From NCBI GenBank assembly GCA_024279555.1, contig JAJRRK010000005.1, positions 1 through 32,340 on the forward strand: DNA of 32,340 nt, read 5' to 3'. The number at the start of each line of letters is the position of its first letter. Within the stretch, counting starts at the first letter, position 1. Origin of the DNA: Campylobacterales bacterium (GTDB lineage: Bacteria > Campylobacterota > Campylobacteria > Campylobacterales > Sulfurovaceae). Below, in pieces: positions 8,515-16,542 of this stretch. A program made the translations under genes and the position numbers. The notes beneath the pieces are model-generated. The model did no database searches, had not been told where the DNA came from, and was given only the letters and a program-made list of their open reading frames with translations.

Positions 8515-9920
8515 TCTTTTTCCTGCTGTTTGGCTTCTTCGTGTTTTTTCAGTATTACGGTCGTGGAGTGGTCATGGTTGAAGTACTGCTTCGCCACCCG
8601 CACGATATCTTTGAGTGTTATTTTATCCAAATTCTCTTCATATTCAAGTAAAGGGGTCAGGTCGCCTTTGGCAAGATAGTCCCCGTAAAGACTGGCGACA
8701 TTGTTGGAGGCTTCAAGAGAGTAGATGAACTCCGCTTTGGTGTTGATCTTGACTTTGTCGAGTTCTGCTTGGGTGACTTCACCCTTTTTGAGTTTTTCAA
8801 GTTCATTGAGTACCTCTTTTTCGACCTCTTCTACGTTGACACCGGGATTGACCATTGCCATAATGAGGAACACACCGGGGTCTTTCATCTCCATGTTGTA
8901 ACCGTAAATCTGGTTGACCAGATGCTTTTCATGCACAAGCGTACGCTCAAAACGGGAGCTCTTGCCCGCACTGAGAATATGGCTGATGGCAGAGAGTACC
9001 ACCTGGTCTTTGTGCGCATAATTGGGGATGGGGTAGGCGATGGCAATGGTGTCGACCTGATTGCTCTCTTTGTGGAGTACGGCACGCTTGGCACCGTCGA
9101 CCTTGGGTTCAGTGGCGTTGACCTCCGGGACAGGTTGTGTATTCTTGATGGATCCAAACTGCTTTTGTGCCTCTTGAAACACGGTTTCAGGGTTAATATC
9201 TCCCGCAACGACGAGAATGGCATTGTTCGGCTGGTAGTACTGGCGGTAGAAGGTGCGGATATCTTCTATTTTCCAGCGTTGGATGTCTTCCATGAAACCG
9301 ATGGGCAGCCAGTGGTAGGGGTGGTAGATATAGTGGGTATTGAAGAGTCTGAAGTAGAGGTAGCCCATGGGGTTGTTGTCGGTACGCAGTCGGCGCTCTT
9401 CGGCAACGACATCGCGCTCTCTTTGAAACTCTTCGTCATCAAGTTTGAGATTGTGCATCAATTCGGCAAAAAGTTCGAATGTCATGCCGAGATTCTTGGA
9501 AGCGGTTTTGATGTAGTAGTGTGTTTTGTCAAAACCTGTCGCGGCATTGTTGACCCCGCCTTTGCTTTTGACGATGACATCGAACTCGCCCTCTTTGAGC
9601 TTTTGGGTCGACTTGAAGCTGAGGTGTTCGAGCATGTGCGCCATGCCGCTGCTTTTGCCCATGCGTTCATTGCGGCTGCCTACTTTGTAGTAGATGTCTG
9701 TCGTGATAACGCCTGAGTTGTTGTCCATAGGGATGACAACCACCTGTAGTCCGTTGTCGAGTGTTTTGGTGTAGTGTTTGGGCAGTGAATTTGCCATGAG
9801 TGCTCCTGAGATGAAAAATAGCGCGAGGGCTATTTTTTGAGTGAAGAGTGAAGAGTGAAGAGTGAAGAGTGATGGTATGTATCGCTTTGCGATACTTTTA
9901 TAGATGATAGGAATATTCAA
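8511..9920 (-). CDS. M16 family zinc metallopeptidase (TTG start)
   Basis: HxxEH motif (SGMAHMLEHLSFKS). TTG start at 9920 with AGGAG 5 nt upstream. Signal peptide KIALALFFISGALMA lies after a heptamer-encoded stretch. Confidence 0.9.
   Translation of the reverse strand: MNIPIIYKSIAKRYIPSLFTLHSSLFTQKIALALFFISGALMANSLPKHYTKTLDNGLQVVVIPMDNNSGVITTDIYYKVGSRNERMGKSSGMAHMLEHLSFKSTQKLKEGEFDVIVKSKGGVNNAATGFDKTHYYIKTASKNLGMTFELFAELMHNLKLDDEEFQRERDVVAEERRLRTDNNPMGYLYFRLFNTHYIYHPYHWLPIGFMEDIQRWKIEDIRTFYRQYYQPNNAILVVAGDINPETVFQEAQKQFGSIKNTQPVPEVNATEPKVDGAKRAVLHKESNQVDTIAIAYPIPNYAHKDQVVLSAISHILSAGKSSRFERTLVHEKHLVNQIYGYNMEMKDPGVFLIMAMVNPGVNVEEVEKEVLNELEKLKKGEVTQAELDKVKINTKAEFIYSLEASNNVASLYGDYLAKGDLTPLLEYEENLDKITLKDIVRVAKQYFNHDHSTTVILKKHEEAKQQEKE
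9839..9872. repeat. Heptanucleotide tandem array (GAGTGAA)x4.9 on +, i.e. CACTCTT-type on -
   Basis: Direct reading: four perfect units plus 6/7 of a fifth, inside the 5' coding end of the M16 peptidase. Confidence 0.95.
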
Positions 9921-9985
9921 TGGTGCTCCTCATATAACCTTGTATGTAGGGACTGTTCTTTCAAATTGTTTGTCCTGTAGTCAAA

Positions 9986-10003
9986 GCTTTTCGAAAGAAA
10001 AGC
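9986..10003 (-). terminator. Hairpin between pyrD and the M16 peptidase
   Basis: Perfect 7-bp stem GCTTTTC-GAAA-GAAAAGC. Confidence 0.4.
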
Positions 10004-10010
10004 AAATCGA

Positions 10011-10040
10011 CACTCTTCACTCTTCGTTCTTCACTCTTCA
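10011..10040. repeat. Heptanucleotide array (CACTCTT)x4, one unit degenerate, inverted relative to 9839-9872
   Basis: CACTCTT CACTCTT CGTTCTT CACTCTT CA; the pyrD stop codon lies inside it. Confidence 0.9.
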
Positions 10041-11110
10041 TTATATGATCGCCATTCGCTTCCGATGGCTTCTGAGATGTGATTGTACCCGTCTTTCTTT
10101 AACAGTTCGACCAGTCCGTCGTTGATCTCTTTGATAAGGGCAGGGCCTCTGTAGACAAGCATGCTGTAAACCTGTACAAGTGAAGCGCCTGCTTTGATGC
10201 GTCGATAGGCCTCTTCTGCGGAGTCGATACCGCCTACGGAGATGAGCAGAGTCTTGCCGTAGAGCTCTTTGGCGACGGCTCGGAAGAGTTCGTAGCTCTT
10301 CTGGGTCAAGAGTGCGCCGCTGATACCGCCAAAGTCTTTGGCGTGTGGTGTCAGAGAGTAGTCGATGGTGGTGTTGGTAGCGATGATGCCTACGGCACCT
10401 GCTTCGACCGCCGTGGTACAGAGTGCGATGGCATCTTCGGGTGTCATATCGGGTGCGATCTTGAGCAAAACGGGCTGGTCGGTGATGGCTTTTGCCATGG
10501 CGAAGATATCTTTGATGAACTGTTCATTTTGCAGGTCTCTGAGTCCCGGGGTATTGGGTGAAGAGATGTTGATGACGATGTAGTCGCCATAGTCCTTGAA
10601 GGCATGAAAGAGGGTTTCGTAGTCCTCAAGCGCTTTATCTTCCGGTGTCACTTTGTTTTTGCCGATGTTGATGCCGATGGGGTAGTCGAAGAAGTAGAGC
10701 TTGTTGAGTTGTTCGAGCATATAGCCCATACCGTAGTTGTTGAAGCCCATGGCATTCTGGATGGAACGGTCTTCTATGAGACGGAAAAGGCGTGGTTTCG
10801 GGTTGCCTTCCTGCGGTTTGGGAGTGACTGTACCGATCTCGGTGAAACCAAAGCCCATGGTCGGCATGGCGGTAATGTACTGTCCGTTCTTGTCAAAACC
10901 CGCACCGAGCCCCACAGGGTTGTGGAAGGTGCGTCCAAAGAACTTCTGTGTGAGCATGGGGTCCTTGACGAAGAACTTTTTGCTAAAGTGGCGCATGAGG
11001 GGTGGGCAGTACTGTACACTGCGAAGTCCGAGACCTGCAAGGGTATGTGCGGTCTCCGGATCGAACTTGAAGAGGATCGTTTTGAGGGTTTCGTAGCTGA
11101 ATAGTGACAA
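10031..11110 (-). CDS. pyrD: Dihydroorotate dehydrogenase (quinone), class 2
   Basis: 359 aa; NPVGLGAGFDKNGQYI, GTVTPKPQEGNPKPRLFRL, INISSPNTPGLRDLQ, SVGGIDSAEEAYRRIKAGA. Confidence 0.96.
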   Translation of the reverse strand: MSLFSYETLKTILFKFDPETAHTLAGLGLRSVQYCPPLMRHFSKKFFVKDPMLTQKFFGRTFHNPVGLGAGFDKNGQYITAMPTMGFGFTEIGTVTPKPQEGNPKPRLFRLIEDRSIQNAMGFNNYGMGYMLEQLNKLYFFDYPIGINIGKNKVTPEDKALEDYETLFHAFKDYGDYIVINISSPNTPGLRDLQNEQFIKDIFAMAKAITDQPVLLKIAPDMTPEDAIALCTTAVEAGAVGIIATNTTIDYSLTPHAKDFGGISGALLTQKSYELFRAVAKELYGKTLLISVGGIDSAEEAYRRIKAGASLVQVYSMLVYRGPALIKEINDGLVELLKKDGYNHISEAIGSEWRSYNEE

Positions 11111-11240
11111 GGTGTGCTCCGTTCGGGTATTGTTGTGTTGTAACCGAAATATAATAAGTGCATGTATATACCGGTCGATTTAGAGGTGCCCTTTAGGGTG
11201 TCTATCTGTTACAATTATTGAAAAGGATTATACCCAAACC

Positions 11241-11738
11241 TCAATAAAAGTAGTGTAGCGAAAGTGTTGCACCCTCAATATGGTCAAGCCCCTCTATATT
11301 CTGTACAAGGTTGTAGTGGTAGCCGATGTCGATGTCGACGGTATCGGTGGCATAGATGATGAAGCCTGCCTGTCCGCCGTAACTGTAGTCGTTACTGTCG
11401 TCTATGTTATCATTCTGGTAGTGCAGATAGTTGACATTGACTCCCAGATAGGGGCGGAGTTTGGGGGTGCCGAAGAGATCATCGAGTGGGATGTAGTCGA
11501 CATTGAGCCCGGCAGATCCGTAGTCGTTGCCGTACTCGAAGAGAAAGGTGGTACGCCAGCGCAGTGTCTGTTTACCGACGTGGAAGGCAGCTGTGGTGTG
11601 GGTGGTGTCGTCGATGCCGGTCAGTGAGGCTTCATGGTAGTTGATGCTTGCTCCTATGAAAGGAAACTGCTCTTCTGCACCCAGGTACAGTGGCAGCAGG
11701 AGCAGCAAAAGAAGTCTTCTCACTATGCCTTCTCCCAT
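11241..11738 (-). CDS. Small outer-membrane beta-barrel protein
   Basis: 165 aa, signal peptide (RRLLLLLLLPLYLGAEE), alternating strands, C-terminal ATLSLHYFY; 16-nt overlap with cysS end. Confidence 0.6.
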   Translation of the reverse strand: MGEGIVRRLLLLLLLPLYLGAEEQFPFIGASINYHEASLTGIDDTTHTTAAFHVGKQTLRWRTTFLFEYGNDYGSAGLNVDYIPLDDLFGTPKLRPYLGVNVNYLHYQNDNIDDSNDYSYGGQAGFIIYATDTVDIDIGYHYNLVQNIEGLDHIEGATLSLHYFY

Positions 11739-13123
11739 ACTGTACCTTCGGGGGTATCCATAATGGCAATGCCCATGGCGGTGAGTTCGTCGCGGATAGC
11801 ATCAGAGGTGGTGAAGTCCTTGGCTTTTTTGGCTTCGGTACGTTTGTCAAGCAGGGCTTCAATCTTCTCTTTGAGTGCCTTATCGACACCTATTTGAAAG
11901 TAGCTGAACGGTTCTTTGCCGCCAAAGCCGAGCAGTTCGTCAATGAAGGCGATGTTTGCCAGTGTCTCTTCCTTGAGTGCTTTGTCTTTGGGATTGGCGT
12001 CAAGTTTCTCATTGGTCTGTGCGACCATCTCATCGATGATGGAGAGGGCGATAGAGATGTTGAGGTCATCACCCATGGCATCAAGCAGTGCTTTTTTAAA
12101 TGTTTTATTGACAGAAGAGGCTTTGCCTGGAAGCACACGTTTTTTGAGACGGTAGAGTTTGTCCAGCCGTTTTTTGGCTGTTTGCAGATCCTCTTCATTG
12201 AAGTTAAAATCGTTTCGGTAATGCACGGAGTTGAGGTAGTAACGCAGCACTTCACCGTCATAGACTTCAAGGGCATCTTTGAGGAAAAAGGAATTACCTA
12301 AACTCTTGCTCATCTTCTCTCCGTCTATCTGTACGAAACCGTTGTGCATCCAGTATTTGGCAAGTTCGTGTCCTGTGGCACAGCGGCTCTGTGCCGCTTC
12401 GTTCTCATGATGGGGAAAGAGCAGGTCGGCACCGCCGCCGTGGATGTCGATGCTGTATTCGCCGTTGCCTTGAAAATGGGCTTCGATCATGGCTGAACAC
12501 TCAATGTGCCAGCCGGGACGTCCTGCTGAGAAAGGGGCATCGAAGCAGATGTCCTCTTCGCCTTTGCAGGCTTTCCACAGGGCGAAGTCCTTGGGGTTGC
12601 GTTTTTCGCTGCTGTGCTCGACACGGCTCTGTGTGTCGTCATCGGTCACTTTATGGGAGATGTCACCGTAGTGGCTGTCTTTGGATGTGTCGAAATAGAC
12701 ATCGCCGTTATTGACCACATAGGCGAAGTCTTTGTCAATGAGGGTCTGTATCATATTTTTGATAGCGTCGAGCGATTCGGTCGCTTTGGGTTCGATGTCG
12801 GCACGTTGCACACCCAGTGCCGCCATTTCACTCAGGTAGCGGTCGATATAGTACGTGGTGATCTCCTGCATGCTTTTGCCCGTCTCTTCGACTTTTTTGA
12901 TGATCTTGTCATCAATATCGGTGAAGTTCTTTGCCAGGGTCACTTGGTAGCCGAGTGCTCTAAGGGTACGGGTGAGTAGATCGAAGGCAAGAGAGCTTCG
13001 TGCATGACCAAGATGGGCATCGTCATAGACGGTTGGACCGCAGACATAGATAGAGACTGCCGGAGGTTTGATGGGTTCGAAAGGACGTTTGGTCTTGGTG
13101 ACACTGTCGAAAATAGTCATCAT
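11723..13123 (-). CDS. cysS: Cysteinyl-tRNA synthetase
   Basis: 466 aa; YVCGPTVYDDAHLGHARSSLAFD, GGGADLLFPHHENEAAQSR, KMSKSLGN. Confidence 0.97.
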   Translation of the reverse strand: MMTIFDSVTKTKRPFEPIKPPAVSIYVCGPTVYDDAHLGHARSSLAFDLLTRTLRALGYQVTLAKNFTDIDDKIIKKVEETGKSMQEITTYYIDRYLSEMAALGVQRADIEPKATESLDAIKNMIQTLIDKDFAYVVNNGDVYFDTSKDSHYGDISHKVTDDDTQSRVEHSSEKRNPKDFALWKACKGEEDICFDAPFSAGRPGWHIECSAMIEAHFQGNGEYSIDIHGGGADLLFPHHENEAAQSRCATGHELAKYWMHNGFVQIDGEKMSKSLGNSFFLKDALEVYDGEVLRYYLNSVHYRNDFNFNEEDLQTAKKRLDKLYRLKKRVLPGKASSVNKTFKKALLDAMGDDLNISIALSIIDEMVAQTNEKLDANPKDKALKEETLANIAFIDELLGFGGKEPFSYFQIGVDKALKEKIEALLDKRTEAKKAKDFTTSDAIRDELTAMGIAIMDTPEGTVWEKA

Positions 13124-13204
13124 AGTATAAAAGCACCTTGTGTATGAATGGTGTGATTATAGCAAATTTGGGTAAAGGTGAGTTCTAAGTGGAAAAAATG
13201 TAGA

Positions 13205-13312
13205 ATTTTGTCACCAAATCAGACAAAGCCAAACCCGTTGTGAGGCGGGGACGGAAAGTTTCAGATCTTGTACTTCAAGATGGCTGGACTGCTAATGACA
13301 CTTTGCCATTAG
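13205..13312 (+). promoter_or_regulatory. GEMM-I (c-di-GMP-I) riboswitch with SD-sequestering expression platform
   Basis: GACAAAGCCAAACCCGUUGUGAGGCGGGGACGGAAAG: P2 stem CCCGUU-GUGA-GGCGGG with GNRA loop, then GACGGAAAG. P3 stem UUCAG.AUCUUG/CAAGAU..CUGGA. Closing GACUGCUAAUG aligns to GGUUGCCGAUG. Downstream hairpin CUAAUG/CAUUAG next to SD AGGA and ATG 13321. Confidence 0.85.
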
Positions 13313-13320
13313 GAAACAAA

Positions 13321-13857
13321 ATGTCCAATCTACATAAAGTCATTGTAAATATCTTTACCGGAGAGAAGATTGTTCTTCCCAAACCGATCAAGAAAGAGAT
13401 CGAGGTATTCGAGAACAGTGTGATGATCGCCGAACTCAACAAAGAAGGGTATATCCGTTATGCCAACCGCCGGTTTGTTGAGCTGTCAGGGTATGACAAG
13501 CATACATTGATCGGAGCACACCACTACATCGATAAGCATCCAGATATGCCTTTGGGGCTTTACCGTGCCTGTGAAGAGATTGCCTCTGAGAAAAAAATAT
13601 GGCGTGGATATGTGAAGCATTTGAGAAAGGACGGATCGTTCTACTGGAGTCTGACCTATATGCAGCCCAGAATTGATAGTAAAGGAGAGATTACCGGTTA
13701 CACGATCACCAGAAAAAAAGCCTATCCTGAAGCGATCATGGAGATGAGCATCAAGTATGAGAAGATGCAGGGGAAGGAGTTCATTGGAAATGACTTCTTC
13801 CTGCGCGGTGAGCTTTACCACGGAGATGAACTGGCTACGTTCGAATCACGTGCTTAG
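13321..13857 (+). CDS. PAS-domain protein (Aer/CetB-like energy-taxis or signalling sensor)
   Basis: Start at 13321 (MSNLHKVIVNIFTGEKIV...); PAS core SVMIAELNKEGYIRYANRRFVELSGYDKHTLIG...GYVKHLRKDGSFYWSLTYMQPRID. The ORF-track start at 13240 lies inside the riboswitch. Confidence 0.85.
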   Translation: MSNLHKVIVNIFTGEKIVLPKPIKKEIEVFENSVMIAELNKEGYIRYANRRFVELSGYDKHTLIGAHHYIDKHPDMPLGLYRACEEIASEKKIWRGYVKHLRKDGSFYWSLTYMQPRIDSKGEITGYTITRKKAYPEAIMEMSIKYEKMQGKEFIGNDFFLRGELYHGDELATFESRA

Positions 13858-15260
13858 CGGATAAGGGTTAGTATCCAACCGTTCAGTTCATAGATTATCA
13901 AAGCGAACAGCGGCATGACTGCCAGAAAATAGAGGGAACGTCTATGCAGTATGATGTGCCTGAACTTTCCGAACCCCACCTCCTTAACTGTAAAGATGAA
14001 GAGTACCCATCCCCCGATACTCCCTGCCAGTGCCAGACCTGCCGCGCCCATAGGGTGCATGAGGATCAGTGAAGCAGTCACGGAGGTAATGAGCGAATAG
14101 ACAGCGATCTTGGCAGCTTTTCTGTGCCGGTGTGAGGCGTAGAGAAAAAGTGAGAAGAGTTTCGCCAGACCAAAAGGGAGCAGACCGATCATATACATCT
14201 GAAGGACAAAAACAGTCTGAAGGGTCTCGGCCTGGGTAAACTTGCCGCGTTCAAAAAGCAGCCAGACGATCGGTTCTGCCAGGAGTATTCCCCCGATCAT
14301 CGCGGCACCGAGCAGAAATGAGAGCAGCCAGAACGCCTGTGTAAGATTCTCATAGGCTTTCTCCTCCTGACCATTCTTGAGTGCCTTGGAGACAGTAGGG
14401 AAGAGTACTGTCGCTGTGGCAATGGCGATGATGGCAAGGGGCAGCTGGAAGATACGGTTGGCATAGAAGAGGAATGAGACCGATCCGGTCATGAGGAAGG
14501 TTGCCAGAATGGTATCGACAAAAGCGGAGATCTGAGGGGTGGAGTTTCCGAGGATGCCGGGTAGGAAAAGGTTTTTAAAATGAATCTCCTCCTCTTTGAC
14601 ATCTTTTTTATTGCGGTACTTCCATCCGCCAAAAAGCAGGCGGTCGAGTTTGAAATGGTGGAGGGTGATGAGGTGCGCTCCTACCTGCAGCACTCCTCCG
14701 ATAAGCACGGCAAAACTGACTGCATAGGCAACGGTTTGGGGTTCCTCCTTCATGTAGATCCAAAGTGCACAAATCATCGAAATGTTCAGTAGTGCAGTAG
14801 ACATGGCAGTCGTGGCGAAGTGCTCCTTGTACTGCAGTAGAGTTGCCAAAAAAGTGACGATGAAGATGAGGTCAAGATACCAAAAGTTGATAGCAGTCAG
14901 CGGCGCGGTCTGTTCAATGAGTTCCCAACTCCACCCCCAGGCGAGCAGCTTGGTCATTGGTTCAGGGAAGAGGGTGATCACGAGCGAGAAGGCGAATAAA
15001 AAGAGCAGAAAGCGCAAAAAGATGGAGGTAGCGAAAACCCCCTTGTTTTTTGAAGCGATAAAGGAGGGCATGAACGCCTGTGTAAACGCCCCTTCGGCAA
15101 AGATACGTCTAAACAGGTTGGGCAGTTTGAAGGCAACAAAGAACATATCCGACCAGACTGAAGCCCCCAGTGCGGAAGCCATCAGCACATCGCGTCCCAG
15201 CCCTGTAATGCGGGAGAGTAGGATGCCGAAACTGTTGGTAAATATCGATCGTAGACGCAT
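13854..15260 (-). CDS. murJ: Lipid II flippase MurJ
   Basis: 468 aa; SFGILLSRITGLGRDVLMASALGASVWSDMFFVAFKLPNLFRRIFAEGAFTQAFMP and multiple TM segments. Confidence 0.95.
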   Translation of the reverse strand: MRLRSIFTNSFGILLSRITGLGRDVLMASALGASVWSDMFFVAFKLPNLFRRIFAEGAFTQAFMPSFIASKNKGVFATSIFLRFLLFLFAFSLVITLFPEPMTKLLAWGWSWELIEQTAPLTAINFWYLDLIFIVTFLATLLQYKEHFATTAMSTALLNISMICALWIYMKEEPQTVAYAVSFAVLIGGVLQVGAHLITLHHFKLDRLLFGGWKYRNKKDVKEEEIHFKNLFLPGILGNSTPQISAFVDTILATFLMTGSVSFLFYANRIFQLPLAIIAIATATVLFPTVSKALKNGQEEKAYENLTQAFWLLSFLLGAAMIGGILLAEPIVWLLFERGKFTQAETLQTVFVLQMYMIGLLPFGLAKLFSLFLYASHRHRKAAKIAVYSLITSVTASLILMHPMGAAGLALAGSIGGWVLFIFTVKEVGFGKFRHIILHRRSLYFLAVMPLFALIIYELNGWILTLIR

Positions 15261-15380
15261 AATGCCCTTTGTATAGTTTGGTGTATTTTATCGTAATGTT
15301 GGTTTGAAGTAAAAATATGACAATATGACATGTTTTTGGTGAGTAGATGTGAAGTGAGGGTATACTTTTGTCATCACTGT

Positions 15381-15433
15381 GTCATTCCCGTGAACACGGG
15401 AATCTAAAGATCCCCGATCAGGTCGGGGATGAC
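15381..15433. repeat. Palindromic double-hairpin intergenic repeat (REP/MITE-like)
   Basis: GTCATTCCCGTGAACACGGGAATCTAAAGATCCCCGATCAGGTCGGGGATGAC: ATTCCCGTG/CACGGGAAT and ATCCCCGA/TCGGGGAT hairpins, terminal inverted repeats GTCAT..ATGAC. Confidence 0.8.
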
Positions 15434-15457
15434 ATCCAATGTCGACAAGGAGAAGAG

Positions 15458-16015
15458 ATGATCGTAGGAATCGAAGGAACGGTAGAACGGAAAGATCCGA
15501 CCTATTTGCATATCAATGTCAATGGGCTCATCTATGAGGTGCATGTCTCCATCAACACCTCCAATGCCGTCAATGAAAGCAGGGTGAAGCTCTATGTGAC
15601 GCAGATCATCCGTGAGGATACCAATGCGCTGTACGGATTCAGGGAGATGAATGAGAAGAAGATGTTCGATACACTCATCAAGATCAACGGTGTCGGCCCC
15701 AAAGTAGGGTTGGCTGTCTGTTCGACCTTTACACCGGAGACCTTTGCCCGAGTGGTCAGTAGCAAGGATGTGGGGATGCTTAAACGGGTTCCCGGCATCG
15801 GTCCCAAGGCGGCAAGCCGCATTTTGGTAGAGTTGGCGGACTTTATTGTAGACGGCAGTGAAGAGAGCGGCAGCAGCGGTGCGATGGGTGAAGCGGTGAT
15901 GGCACTGGAGAGCCTGGGCTTCAAAAAAGAGGCGATACAAAAAGCACTTGCCGGTGTCAGTGGCGACACGGCGACGATGGTCAAAGAGGGCTTGAAGAAG
16001 CTGCAGCGATTATGA
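15458..16015 (+). CDS. ruvA: Holliday junction branch migration protein RuvA
   Basis: [41 protein letters not shown] and [14 protein letters not shown] HhH motifs; start after GGAGAAGAG. Confidence 0.96.
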   Translation: MIVGIEGTVERKDPTYLHINVNGLIYEVHVSINTSNAVNESRVKLYVTQIIREDTNALYGFREMNEKKMFDTLIKINGVGPKVGLAVCSTFTPETFARVVSSKDVGMLKRVPGIGPKAASRILVELADFIVDGSEESGSSGAMGEAVMALESLGFKKEAIQKALAGVSGDTATMVKEGLKKLQRL

Positions 16016-16021
16016 TTTTGC

Positions 16022-16027
16022 TATAAT
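16022..16027 (+). promoter_or_regulatory. -10 element (TATAAT) for the TA operon
   Basis: TTTGCTATAATAGCG about 30 bp upstream of the antitoxin ATG. Confidence 0.5.
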
Positions 16028-16054
16028 AGCGAAAGATATTTTGAAGGAGCCAAG

Positions 16055-16258
16055 ATGAGTTTGAATGATATAATTGATGAGGCGCTCTCTTTGAAGCCTC
16101 AAGAAAGATATGTAATCATTGAAAACCTGATCAACAGTCTTGATGTACCAGATAGCAAGATAGAAGAAGCATGGATCGTAGAATCTGAAAAGAGAGTAGA
16201 AGCACTCAAGAAAGGAAAACTTGAAATGATCAGTGAAGAGGTGTTTTTCAGCTCATGA
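16055..16258 (+). CDS. Addiction-module antitoxin (TIGR02574-like)
   Basis: 67 aa; MSLNDIIDEALSLKPQERYVIIENLINSLDVPDSKIEEAWIVESEKRVEALKKGK; overlaps the toxin start (ATGA). Confidence 0.85.
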   Translation: MSLNDIIDEALSLKPQERYVIIENLINSLDVPDSKIEEAWIVESEKRVEALKKGKLEMISEEVFFSS

Positions 16259-16542
16259 AACTTCTCTTTTCGGTTTTGGCACAGTTGGAATTTTCAGATG
16301 CGAAAGCATACTATGAATTGCAACAGGAAGGGCTGGGAAAGAGCTTTGAAGAGCATATACATGAAAATACCGATATGATCAAACGGTTTCCTCTGTTGTA
16401 TCCAAAAGTAACCGATCATCTACACAAGGTGGTGTTGCATAAATTTCCATATAGTTTGTATTATTTCATTGAAGATGAGACTATTGTCGTGGTCTCAATA
16501 GCGCATCAGCACAGGAAACCATTCTATACGACACCCTCCTAA
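16255..16542 (+). CDS. RelE/ParE-family toxin
   Basis: 95 aa; FSVLAQLEFSDAKAYYELQQEGLGKSFEEHI...YPKVTDHLHKVVLHKFPYSLYYFIEDETIVVVSIAHQHRKP. Confidence 0.88.
   Translation: MKLLFSVLAQLEFSDAKAYYELQQEGLGKSFEEHIHENTDMIKRFPLLYPKVTDHLHKVVLHKFPYSLYYFIEDETIVVVSIAHQHRKPFYTTPS

Noticed and set aside
8769-9716. 315-aa plus-strand ORF
   Set aside because: Exactly antisense to the M16 peptidase, whose zinc motif and family sequence are clear; a codon-bias shadow ORF.
10604-11104. 166-aa plus-strand ORF over pyrD
   Set aside because: Antisense shadow of a clearly conserved gene.
13240-13320. N-terminal extension MRRGRKVSDLVLQDGWTANDTLPLGNK of the PAS protein
   Set aside because: It translates the riboswitch aptamer; the SD AGGA and ATG at 13321 give a better start.
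13851-13860. Shared TTAG at the convergent stops of the PAS gene and murJ
   Set aside because: A 4-nt convergent stop overlap is common in compact genomes; the same arrangement occurs at 16539-16542.
15368-15457. N-terminal extension of RuvA in the ORF track
   Set aside because: It translates the palindromic repeat; MIVGIEG at 15458 is the canonical RuvA start.
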